DNA from: Rhizodiscina lignyota
Lineage: Eukaryota > Ascomycota > Dothideomycetes > Aulographales > Rhizodiscinaceae
Assembly (NCBI GenBank): GCA_010015805.1
Contig: ML978125.1
Location: 372,001-436,000 of the forward strand
Direction: 5' to 3'
DNA: 64,000 nucleotides
The notes below the pieces were generated by a model. That model saw nothing but the letters and a program-made list of their open reading frames with translations, did no database searches and had not been told where the DNA came from. This document shows, piece after piece, positions 10,492 to 20,831 of the stretch (positions are counted from its first letter, which is position 1; every line of letters starts with the position of its first letter). Made by a program: the position numbers and the translations under genes.

Positions 10492-11148
10492 CTAGCGGTA
10501 TAGAAGTTTGCTGAGGAAGGAGCCACTAGGTCTCTGTGGCTTTGCTGCTTGTTGCTCTGCTTGTTGCTCTGCTTGTTGCTCTGCGACATAGTTCTCGCAA
10601 ATCGCCCGGTATAATTCCCAAGCTATCATATTGCAGGTCATACCTGGTGTCAGCTGTGGCCAAATATCATTGCTGTCAAAGAATTCCGCTGCTGGCAGCT
10701 GTATCTTGTCAAGCATTGCTCTCGCTTCTTGCTCCTCCCCCGGGTTCAGGCTTGCTCGGCGGATGATGTCCGCCCCGCGGCGAAGATGCTCGATGAAGTT
10801 TACAAGATTGAGAGAAGTCGTCCATCGATGATCGTCTTGGCGAAGGTCGTAGAGCCATTCTCGACAGTCCTGGTACGTCCAGGTGTTCGGATCTTTCAGT
10901 TGATTTCGAGGACCTTTCTTTCTGCGCCGAATTTCGCCGTTCGGGTCCATGCTTTTCTGCCAACGCTGAACACACCCACGGGTTATCGTTGCTGTAGGAA
11001 ATAAATGGACGATTACGCCATCAGTGTCCAGTATCGAAAGGCCTGTCGTCTTTCCTTCACCGAGCATATCATGAAATCGCCAAAGGGCACAATCGCCGAC
11101 TTTCTTTGGAAGAATATCCGCAGCTGCTCTGCTACCTCCGCTGCCCAT
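10492..11148 (-). CDS. hypothetical protein with Glu-Gln repeats
   Basis: Predicted 218-aa soluble protein from ATG 11148 (start MGSGGSRAAAD); an ATG at 11190 would add 14 hydrophobic residues. I recognise no family. Visible features: a basic segment EIRRRKKGPRNQLKD, a helical middle with YQDCREWLYDLRQDDHRW, then three copies of AEQQ encoded by a 12-nt tandem repeat at about 10549-10584 near the C-terminus. No signal peptide or membrane segment. Coding status rests mainly on length and a coherent globular-looking composition. Function unknown. Confidence 0.55.
   Translation of the reverse strand: MGSGGSRAAADILPKKVGDCALWRFHDMLGEGKTTGLSILDTDGVIVHLFPTATITRGCVQRWQKSMDPNGEIRRRKKGPRNQLKDPNTWTYQDCREWLYDLRQDDHRWTTSLNLVNFIEHLRRGADIIRRASLNPGEEQEARAMLDKIQLPAAEFFDSNDIWPQLTPGMTCNMIAWELYRAICENYVAEQQAEQQAEQQAAKPQRPSGSFLSKLLYR
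10549..10584. repeat. 12-nt tandem repeat, three units
   Basis: The unit CTTGTTGCTCTG is repeated three times without interruption. It lies in the orphan gene and encodes AEQQ on the minus strand, so the array keeps frame. Confidence 0.8.
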
Positions 11149-13685
11149 TCTGTAGATGTTCACTGTAATAGAAAAGATATGTATGTTCATTGTCAAGAGA
11201 GTTCAGATGCAGAAGTGAACTATTAGTCATGGTGTGTGCTATCGAAACGCAATCACGTCAATGTGCATTGTGTGGGAGTTCAACGCTAGACGTAGACACG
11301 TAGGTATGGACTCACAGACCAACAACCACAGAAAGCTACCCACATGTCAAGGGTCAAAAATAGTGAAACGTCACTCTGCCTATGTCTCTATAGCTGGCAT
11401 ACATTCTTCGCATCGATTGATCGCCGTATTTCATAGCTTAACGATCCCAAAGAATGTACGGCATTGCATAAAAGTGAGGCTCTGTCGGTACCTTACGGAG
11501 GAGTCATCGTCGTCTTCTCCTAATTTGGAGCTGACTTGGGCAAAGTCAAGACTGAAGCAAAGTCGAGGTACCCGCTGTTAGTTGTCGTAGATTTGGTCTT
11601 ACGGTGGGTAGGACAGCCTTGTCCTGGCACATGGAAGTGGTGAACGGGAACATACTCCGAAGTAAAGCGGTGTGGTGGTTCGAGAAGGGTTTTGAAGCCG
11701 TTGGCAGCGCTAGGCCGTATGTGGCTTTTGATCCCACGCCTTTCCGAAAACGGCTCTTGGGCAACCCACGGCCCCGGCCCAGCGCAATTGGCGGGAGCTG
11801 GGATAATTCACACGACTCACTGGCCCTGCTGGTCTCAGTCTTCTCGATGCAAACGCAGAGCCGCAGTGTACTTTCAGGATAAAGGGTCGGCCCCTCATCA
11901 TCTGGCCTTACTCAGGTCAGTTGAACGGACTCCAACGAGTGGAAGACTTCACTGCAAGAGTCATTTTATATTTTTGTCCCTTTCAAATCGCACTTCGTAG
12001 TCTCGCACTTTATCCCTTACATTGGTTTGCTTTCCACGAATGGGATGACCGAGTCTTCCCATCTTCATCGCGCCGCTCGTGCCAAACGATTCACTCTTTA
12101 GCAACTTCTGATCTCACAGCCCGGGCCACACTTTCGTATTTGTGACAGAGAGTACTACTCCACAATCACAGACGGTGGACGGTGGCTATCGTGGAGCCCG
12201 CGTTTCGATTTTGGTCCGATGTAGAGTTTTATTCTTTACATTAAGGTTTCTTGCTGCAAACAATCCCCAGTACATTCTTGCCAGCCTGTCCAAAGGCCTC
12301 AACGAAAGCCTGTAAGTCAACACGCCTCCTCTTCCGCACATATGCTTATCCTGAATAGAAAGGCTTGCCGAATCGCATGTAAGATGCGTGTTTGCTGACG
12401 TCCGTCAACCGCAGGGTACTCGCGGCCATTGAATAGGAATGATACTCCTTGATGAACATCCTTTCCTACAGTTTCACGTCTCGTTCACATCCTTTCTGGC
12501 GGGCATCGGCGATCCCTGCCAGTCTAGCAGGCGACCAGAAGTCCTCCGAAGCATTCTGCTCAAGATAGCGATGGATAGAGGAGCCATTTCCACCACTTCC
12601 GTGGACGCCCGGTGAAACTACACTCTGGAAAATAGGATCACAATAGGTGCCGTCGCTTGTTCCTATACTTCTATGAGCCTTCCATTCGGGGCCGGTAATA
12701 GCAACTCACTCACTCTGTGTCTGTATACAACACCGGTTACACTCGTCCACCCTGGCATCATCAACACGACCGGACGCACTCCGGAGTGGAACCCATGTCC
12801 CTATGAACAGGAGCTCTCTGTTGCGGATTTCCTGCATTGGCCGCGCCCACCCGGATGTGTGCTGAAGGTCTTGCGTGAGATATACCAATGTTTCAAAGAC
12901 TGTCTCTTTAACTGAAGAGTTACCTGACGGAAGAGGGCTTCGAGACTTATTGACCATGGGTTTGGAAGCTGATCTTTAAAGATGGGAAGATAGCAGAAGG
13001 GATTACCACGTCACTAACCGACGTGCAGGATAACTACCTTCATTGGACTAGTCGAAGAGGTCGCTCGTGGACAGAGATGTTGCCTGGGGACATAACAGAA
13101 TCTCCTAATAGGGATATTGTCCTGGTGGCTGAGGCTTGAGGGCAGCGAATGGACGTTCACTTCGCCAATTGGATATGTCTCTGCTTTCACCCAGGAATCA
13201 GATTGTTCCGGACCAGAGGCCGAGGAGCGCCCCGTATCGGTTTCCAGTGTCTGATCCAGGCCGAAGCATAAAAGTACCAATTCCCTGGAGCGTCATTCTG
13301 GGCGGAACACGGGCCTTCTCCCCAGACGAAATATTACAGGATGGGCAGCACCACAGAGCTATTCACTTCAACAGGTTCTTGAAGTGCAATAAAACGAGAA
13401 ATGCTGTCCGTTTCTTAATGGAAGCTCTTGACCGGAAAAGTCTAAGCCTGAAGAGGATATTGTCCTCTGTAGTGATTGGCCACTCTGATCCTGGCTCTCC
13501 TGCAATGACAGGGGTCCACAAGATGCATCGACGGCCTCACCACCCCAGCACCCACAGTACTACCAACAGGCGCATCTGGTCACAGTTCGAAACCCACGCG
13601 GATATCATCTGTCCCCAAAAGTTACAGAAGAGAACGTTTCCAAGCGCTAATCAATTATCATCGATCGAATTGTCCCAACTTTCCG
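11149..13685. other. long gene-free stretch, possible decayed coding
   Basis: About 2.5 kb with only short frames on both strands. The longest + frame (13136-13777) has no recognisable family and overlaps the next gene's first exon. Around 12745-12780 a + frame reads TLVHPGIINTTG, faintly like the HPGxxxT motif of short-chain dehydrogenases, but no Rossmann or YxxxK motif accompanies it. I see no complete gene. Confidence 0.4.
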
Positions 13686-14821
13686 ATGCTCAAATACGCA
13701 ACAGTCAATTACACATTCGTGGGCGCGCCGAAGCGCCAATACACACCTCGCATTCCCAAGAAAATATTGGAGGATGAGAAGCACCATGTCGATGCGCTGT
13801 TGAAGCAGCATCCGCGCTCCCCAGTAAAATTTGCGGCCGATGGGAGGAGACTTCATAACATTTATCGGACGTATGTTCTGATCGTAGCTGTATCGTAAAT
13901 CTAACCTGACGCATCCCCAGCAAGAGACAGTGCAAATACCTTCTGGAGAAATCGCGGAATGTGGGGAACGTAGAGTCCTGCAAAGAGGCTCCACCATCTT
14001 ATCCAAACACCAGCGAGTCTTCCAGTTCTTCTCTCCAGCACGAATTCGATGCAATAAAGGCACCTTCGCTTCAGACCGAACTCCAATGGGAATACGTCGA
14101 TCCGAACGAACGTTCAATTCAAATCGGCCCATGTCTCCCACGCGGCCTGGCAGACCTGCTCTTCGCCCGTTTGTACGATGAGACCTTGCAATCAAAACTA
14201 AAAGGAGGGACAGAAACAGCAGAGATGTGGACAACCAGAGTATCGGAAAGAGAAGAAAATGTGTCTATGGCGACTTTGGATTCTGTGTGCTGCTCAGAAA
14301 TTGCCGGTTCTGTCCTCGTAAGACCATCACTGGGCCAAGTCTCTTCGATTCAAGAGTGCTTCACTGCAACTACGAATCCAATGTCCTTAATCTTGACTTC
14401 CTCGTCAATTAAGAACATCGGCTCTCGCGAAACTTTGGTCACGTCTGGAAATACATGTCGACCCTCACCAGCTCCTGACAACTCGCTCGCAACCCGCTCA
14501 TCTCTGGCTCGGCCTAATGCGCTCTCCAGTTCGGAATTTGACAAGCGAATGAAGGAACCCAGTGGAAAAGCGCTTCAAGGAGCTTGCTCAAAAGCCAATG
14601 AAAACGAAAGGCGCTGGCTGTGCCATGAATGCGGGGACGTGTGGAACTATGACGGCGTGCCGTCTTGCCCTTGGTGTAACCATGAGGCCTGCGAATTTTG
14701 TTGGGGTTGGCTTGAGCAATGTGTTGATCACTCAGAATGGGGTGCTCTCACTGTGACCGCAACCATCTCGCCACCCCATCAAATCTCTCTAGGATCGCCT
14801 TCGGAATTCCTTGGGACGTAG
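13686..14821 (+). CDS. hypothetical protein with C-terminal zinc-ribbon-like cluster
   Basis: Two exons, 13686-13870 and 13921-14821, with a 50-nt intron (GTATGT donor, CCCCAG acceptor), give 361 aa. The N-terminus (MLKYATVNYTFVGAPKRQY) is basic and runs through the junction as YRTKRQCKYLLEKSRN. The middle is low-complexity and Ser-rich. Near residues 300-330 lies CHECGDVW...CPWCNHEACEFC, with paired Cys and a His typical of a zinc ribbon or treble-clef site. No catalytic motif is visible. I do not recognise the family. The spliced frame and the Cys cluster argue for a real gene; regulatory or protein-binding roles would be a guess. Confidence 0.7.
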
Positions 14822-15828
14822 CCTTTACTTGGTATATTCAAATCCTTGCGGAAGTGATAGAGGGGACCCGATTATCGCCTCCGCTGTTTTCCCTCCAGAT
14901 TGGTCTGCAGTCCTTGAACAACTCTGACCGAAGTCGTCGGGTTGTATTAGTGGTGTTGGGGGAGAGACACCTTTGAGCGGGTGCTGCTTCATCTATCGAG
15001 AGGTGTCGGGTGTGATCGAAATCTAGATGCTCGGATTTACGGACTCTTCTTGCTTGAGACGCCCTGACATGGACGACGGATTTTTGAGAAGATATTGTTG
15101 CCGATGTTAATGAAAGCGACCAACAACTATCATCGATTTAGAACTTCGTTCAAGAGACTCCCTTGACGGTTACGAAAAGGTTGCACCATATCTTCTACAT
15201 GTCGAGAGGTAAGATATGGAATCTCTCTGACCAATATACAACATATTTGGTGAAGCCATGTGATCCCGATGGACACTGGCTTAACCAGAAATACATGCCT
15301 GCTTGAGAGCCACATCTCGTATACTAAACTCTCCCCTGCTCCAGCGAGGACAACCACTTCATCTAATCTATGGTATACTGTGTAAAGCTTGGAATGATAT
15401 ACTACTCTCTTTGTACTGAGGCAGAAGAGTACCAATAGATGATTTTCATTGATGGCGTTCAACCTTGATAAATACTGACTGAATCATACCAATCCGTACT
15501 TTCCATTGAGAGTCTAAATCCCGCAGAAGAGCAAAACCCCTCTGCACTCCACCTGCTTGACTTTGTGGTAAATGCAATTTCATTTAGCCTGGATTGAGCT
15601 GGGCGAAAGAGCGAGTATCCCGGGAGTGACATGTAGACACACCGGAGATCGACCAATCCTGGGGGCTTACCCCACCTAAATTCGGTACCATCCCAACCCT
15701 ACCCTTCGCTCCCGGGTACATCCATGAAAATTGCTTGGCAAGCGGCGTGAAACGGCTTTCATATTGAACCTCTTCTCTCCTCAACGAACAAACAAAAACA
15801 ACACGGGGATCGAAATTCCAACTGCGCT
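14822..15828. other. intergenic, nothing recognised
   Basis: 1.0 kb between two + strand genes; 3' flank of the zinc-ribbon orphan and promoter of the SET gene. Short minus-strand frames lack family features. Confidence 0.4.
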
Positions 15829-17603
15829 ATGGCGAAAGTAGTGAACGCAGATGTGAAATCCTCACCCACCGCGGGTAGAGGGTTATTCGCAACCAAAGAC
15901 ATTCCACAAGGAGGCCTCATTCTTTCGATCCAAAGGCCACTCGTTGCGGCGTTGGACATGCCTCGACTTGCAGACACTTGCTCAAACTGCTTCACCTGGA
16001 CCGCTTTATCTGCGATAGACAGCCGTGGGCCGTCGGGCAGTGTACCAACAGTTCAAGCTTGCACTGGATGTAGATTACTGAGGTACTGCAGTAAGGTAAG
16101 GTGAGTCCGGAAGAGATCGCATCTACGTCGATGTTTCGCGACACGAACGCTTCGTTCATGTTTTTGCATTTTTATGTTCGGAATTTTCACTAATTGAATG
16201 GCTTCAGAAATGCCAAGCCGAATCATGGAAGAGACATCATAAGTACGAGTGCAAAGTCATGGGAGAATTTATGAGTGGCGAATCTGGCAAAGAAGTGCCT
16301 CATATTGTCCGCGCCGTGATGCAGGTACTCATTATGGAAGCCAAGAAAGTTATGTCCCAGGAGGACGCACAGGCTCTTCACCAGCTCGAGAGTCATTTTA
16401 ATCATATGCGAAGCACTGGCGGTAAGTGGGCCGAAATGAGTATTCTTGCGAGGGGTGCGTGGACGTTCTCTGGCACGCAGTCCACGTTTGATATTGATAC
16501 GGCAGAGGAGATGTTCTCACGGGTATGTTTCTTCCACATCTCATAGAACGAGTTTCGAACTAATTGTTCCGTAGCTGCTCACAAACTGTCTCACGCTCGT
16601 AACCCCGACCTTTGACCCTCTAGGCCTCGTGTTAGACCCCTTGGCTGCGAGAGCCAACCATTCTTGTGATCCCAATGCCGTCGTGGTCATGGATGGCCCT
16701 GAGCTCAGTTTTCGGACATTAAAGCCCATTGGGAAGGACGAAGAGATCTTCATCTCCTACATCGACGTCACCAACCCGTTCGCGCGAAGGCAGGACGAGC
16801 TTAAGGAGCGTTACTTCTTCAACTGCAAATGCTCAAAGTGTCGACTAGGTCCAACTCAAAAGGAAGACAAATGGGCACTGTCACCAGACAAGCTACCCGG
16901 AGCTTGGGCCGAGACTGCAGATGTCATCATTGCAAGTGCACCGCACATTGTCAAGGACCCGGTGTCTTTCGTGGGCGATGACAAGTCGTCCCAGAGGCTC
17001 ACTGCTCTACAATATACCGCCTTTTCAGAGTTGGAACATGCGAGACGCATGAGTGAGCCTTCAGCCATGGTTAGGATATTGGAAGGGGGCATGAAGACTT
17101 GCTTCCAGAGCAAGATGTGGCCTGTCTACCGCCAACCATATCCTGCCCTACGAGACGACCTCATAGTCGCATACATATCTTCTGGAGAGTCTGCTCGGTT
17201 CCTCTCGGCGTTCGTGCACGGTGTGAAGCGATACTTTCAAATCGACCCGGTCCTGTTCCCACAACCATTCCATCCTGTCCGCGTCGTACATACTTACACA
17301 CTGGCAACGCTTGCTCTGTGGCTTTCTTCTGCCCCCGAAGATTGTCCCATGGATGCCATGAAGTTTCTGGAACATGGTATTGACCTTGGTGTTGTCATTT
17401 TTGGGCTGCTGGTTGAAGTGCACGACAACGTACAGAAGAGCCATGGGCAGAACAGCAGCTTTGCAAAGATAATTCAGAAGAAGTTTGAGGAGATGAGAAC
17501 GGACATAACGAGAGGAGATGCGGGTATGATCGCACAGGTGATGGGGAAGATCGAATCGCAGTGGAGCACGCTCCGAGCGTTCGGACTGGAGCTGGAAGTG
17601 TGA
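15829..17603 (+). CDS. SMYD-type SET/MYND domain protein
   Basis: Predicted lysine methyltransferase with the SET domain split by a MYND zinc finger, as in SMYD proteins. Exons 15829-16095, 16208-16522 and 16575-17603 give 536 aa, all in phase. N-SET: AGRGLFATKDIPQGG (residues about 15-29). MYND: CSNC at 51, CTGC, YCSKKCQ, W, H and C up to about 104. C-SET: ARANHSCDPNA (about 217-227) carrying the cofactor-binding NHSC motif, then ISYIDV. Post-SET cysteines CKCSKC follow near 273-278. The C-terminal half is helical. Substrate (histone or other) cannot be inferred. The first donor could shift to a second GTGAGT nearby, but the chosen junction keeps the YCxxxC spacing of MYND. Confidence 0.9.
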
Positions 17604-17833
17604 AAGGCTGCATCGCTTTGAATTCGTTATGGGTTTCCTTTAACCAGATTCACTTAGCATTTTAAGCCTTCTGGTTGTTGCTGTTTCGTTTAGCGTTCAT
17701 ATGTTGCTGCCTGATTTATGAGTACTTAAACTCCACTGCCCCTTTCCTTTCTTCCTCCACCAACTTCTCGCAAACCTTGCCTTCTCACTAAATTCAGACT
17801 TCCAAAAGCCACCAAACAACAGCAACAACCATT

Positions 17834-18356
17834 ATGCCTTCACCAGATGCTGGTCGTGTCATCACGTATTTCGAAGCTGTGGCAATACTTGCCCAGCTGC
17901 TCCACAGTGGCAACTCGCTCAACTACAACAAGATCGAGGCTGTCACTGGTGACAAGGTCGCCGGTGTCTACCTCAGGCGCATGAAGACTCTCGTGAGGGA
18001 TGCTAAGATGATTAGCGACGACTGGAAGAACGGCGGCAGTGGACGTCTCTCCGATCTCATCGAAAACGAGCTCAGCCGTGAGTGACACTTCCACCACGTA
18101 TCGTTTTTCTTAAGTTTTACTAAACAGCAGCATGACAGGCAACACCAGTGGCGTCGACGCTACTGCTCCAGCTGCAGCCCCAGTTCAGCGTAGTTCCAAG
18201 ACGCGCAAATCTCTGGCTCCCGCGGGAAAGAGAGTCAACATCAAGAAAGTGAAGAAGGAAAATGATGAGAATGTTGAGGGCGAGAACAGGGAAGAAGTCG
18301 AAGTTGAGGAAGAAACAATGGATTGGTTGGACTTGGAGGAGGGATATTCGATTTGA
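17834..18356 (+). CDS. small basic/acidic nuclear-like protein, paralog A
   Basis: Exons 17834-18077 and 18139-18356 (61-nt intron, donor GTGAGT, acceptor GACAG) give 153 aa. Residues about 12-65 form a compact helical module (ILAQLLHSGNSLNYNKIEAV...YLRRMKTLVRDAK), followed by a Ser/Ala linker, a Lys-rich block (KRVNIKKVKKEN) and an acidic tail ending MDWLDLEEGYSI. The gene about 0.8 kb downstream has the same plan and a phase-1 intron at the matching place, so the two look like a tandem duplicate pair. The Lys-rich and acidic tail suggests a nuclear or nucleic-acid-associated protein, which is inference. Family not named. Confidence 0.8.
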
Positions 18357-19175
18357 GCAGTACCCTCTGTATTCCGGGCTTAAAGGTCTGGCACTCCATT
18401 TTCGATCTGCAAACTCTCCCGACATAGAGATTTGTGGACGGGAAAACTTCTTCTGCACTATTCATGTATCGGGGGAAATTCTGGCTTTCCTGAGGTTGGT
18501 TGCGTAGGACATCTGGGCACTTGGTTTCGAGCAAGCGAGATTTACTTCATTCGGCACGAGCAGACGAGCAACACAACCTCGTCTAATTGCTCGTAAAGAG
18601 CTCTAAAAGGTTTCAAACGACGATTATTTTATAAATCTGTGCATGTTGAGACATAAATTTTGAAATGGTTCTCCTCACATTTGCTCGCTGGAGTTGCTGC
18701 AGCTGACCGCGCTTCAGATTTTACATATCACATTTCACTCGACTCTACGCAACCAAACACACCAGCCCACAACCTGCATGAGCGCAGCCTTGCGTCATCC
18801 CGCCTCGCTAAATTAGCTGTTTCAGGCATCCATTTCTCCCATAAATTCGCACTTCTCACTCTCTGCTTCGTTCCTTTCCAACTCCAACCTTCTCTCCTCC
18901 GCACATACAGCTTCCACTCTCTGAGTTGAAACTACAAGCAACTGTCCTTTGCCTAAGCAACAATTACCTGACAAATCGTCAAGGTAAGTACATAGTTCGC
19001 ATAGTCCTCTGATCTGCCGCCGCGCGCAAACCTTTTGGTGTTCACACTTGATTCACTTCAACTTCACTCCAACTCCACGAACACCGCTCATTCTACTCCT
19101 CCCACTGTCCCACACCACTCAAAATTCAACGAAAGCTGAGCTAGTAACAGAATCCAATCTAAGAACTGAACCATC
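18357..19175. promoter_or_regulatory. promoter/leader of paralog B
   Basis: 819 bp. The last 350 bp are pyrimidine-rich with many CT runs, as in highly expressed fungal leaders, and contain a GTAAGT at about 18984 that could be a 5'-UTR intron donor. Confidence 0.35.
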
Positions 19176-19873
19176 ATGCCACCAAAGGCTACCGTTGTCG
19201 GTGACAAGAGCTTCCCTCAGAGCGTCGTCGTCACCTTGGTCGCTCAGCTCGTCAAGAATGGCGGCAAACCCGACTACAACCTCATGAGTGGCTATGATGC
19301 CCACAAGGGCGGCGACACCACTCAGTCCGGCTATGAGCACCAGTTCCGCGTCGTCCTCGCGGAGGCGAAGGAGCTCGTCAAGAGCCTCGACAAGGGCGTC
19401 ACGTACGCTCCCGTCCCTCCCAAAGCTCGTGGTAAGTTTCTCGCAACACAATATTCCCTTTCACACGACAGTGGTCTTTTGTAACACAGACAGGCACTGC
19501 CACTTCGCCCAGTAAGAAGCGCCATGGCCCACCGACCGGCACGGATGACGAAGACGACGAGCCCACCCCGAAGCCGGCGAAGGTCACCAAGAAGAGGGCC
19601 ATCAAGAAGCAGAAGGTCAAGAAGGAGCCTGTCGATGAGACCGAGGAGGATGTTGAGCAGCAGGTTGCGCTCTCGCCCGTTGATGATGACACGTTCGTGG
19701 ACTTTGCTCTTTGCTCTTCAGACACTGGAATTGCTCACAATAGCACAGAATCTGTTGAACCTGCTCAAGCCTACGACGATGATGCGACTGGCATCCACAC
19801 TTACGGTACCTGGTACTACGACGCCAGTGTGGAGCTTGGTGGCATCCATCTTGAGCTTTTTCCATCCGTCTAG
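19176..19873 (+). CDS. small basic/acidic nuclear-like protein, paralog B
   Basis: Exons 19176-19431 and 19494-19873 (62-nt intron) give 211 aa starting MPPKATVVGDK. A helical module at about 15-75 (VAQLVKNGGKPDYNLMSG...FRVVLAEAKELV) resembles the upstream neighbour's module. After the intron come a Lys-rich block (KVTKKRAIKKQKVKKEP) and an acidic segment, then a C-terminus with YGTWYYD and a hydrophobic end. The phase-1 intron sits just after the module in both genes. Probably a DNA- or chromatin-associated protein; this rests on composition only. Confidence 0.8.
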
Positions 19874-20831
19874 TCTCTTTTCTGGTGTTGCATGATGGCG
19901 AATGGCGGCACATGATGGGTTGTCTTTTCTCTGGGCGGTATGATGCATGGCGGCGGCGGTTTCTTCATTTCCTTTCAATTCTCTCACACATGGTGGCACA
20001 TCGGCTGCCATCAGTCATAGGCAGATCCACATAACACTTCAATGGACATCAATGGATCTGCATACCTCGGCCTTAAATTTAAGCCTACTATCATAAGTGA
20101 ACGCCCTCGCATGTTTCGATGAGCATGACATATGATTTCTGTACCATTTCAGCTGGTACGCGGTAATAAGCTGCTTTGGTACCTCAATTAAGACACATGA
20201 TGCTGGGTGGATCTGTACACTAGTATAATTGCTCCTCTATGATTAATACAAATTAGATTCGTTTCTATCTCGTTCTACGCGTAAATACGCTCTAATCTAT
20301 ACCAAACCAAAGCTTACGTAATGCTCTCTCATGAGATGAATAGGGGGACTTGGTGTTTTGATGTAGTTTCGACCGGTTTATCCGCTGATGGCTGCTTGGG
20401 CACTTTTTCCAGGGCGGACATGGTCAGCGAAGCGATACACTCTTAGCTCATGCTCTAATACGTGTTGATGGGCATGGCTTCCGTATTTCTATGCCATCTC
20501 GACCGTTATACCGGAGACCAGCAGCCTTAATTTTTTCACTGAAGATAAACACGTTCAGGTTAAGTAGAACTTGCTTTTTTGTTGGTCCCCGCATGCAGCC
20601 ATGTCTACAAACAAGAAGAAAGTAAAGCAGAATAAGCAACACATGCAGAGGGCCGACTCATGCTCATGCCCGAAAAGAAGTATCCCAGAGGTTACGCCAT
20701 CCATAGCGCAGCGTACGGAGAGTTATCCAGTTCCGTTCAGTCCATTTGTCAATCTGCCACCTTGAACATCGTCCACGAATTCGAGCCCTCAGCCCACTTC
20801 ACCACTACAGCCTTTTCCAGACGAAGCCAGC
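19874..20831. other. intergenic between convergent genes
   Basis: 958 bp without a recognisable gene. A 9-bp inverted repeat (GCAGATCCA ... TGGATCTGC, 20021-20061) could form a short hairpin in the paralog B 3' flank. Confidence 0.4.

Noticed and set aside
13136-13777. 213-codon + frame before the zinc-ribbon orphan
   Set aside because: No family, unusual composition, and it overlaps exon 1 of a better-supported spliced gene in another frame.
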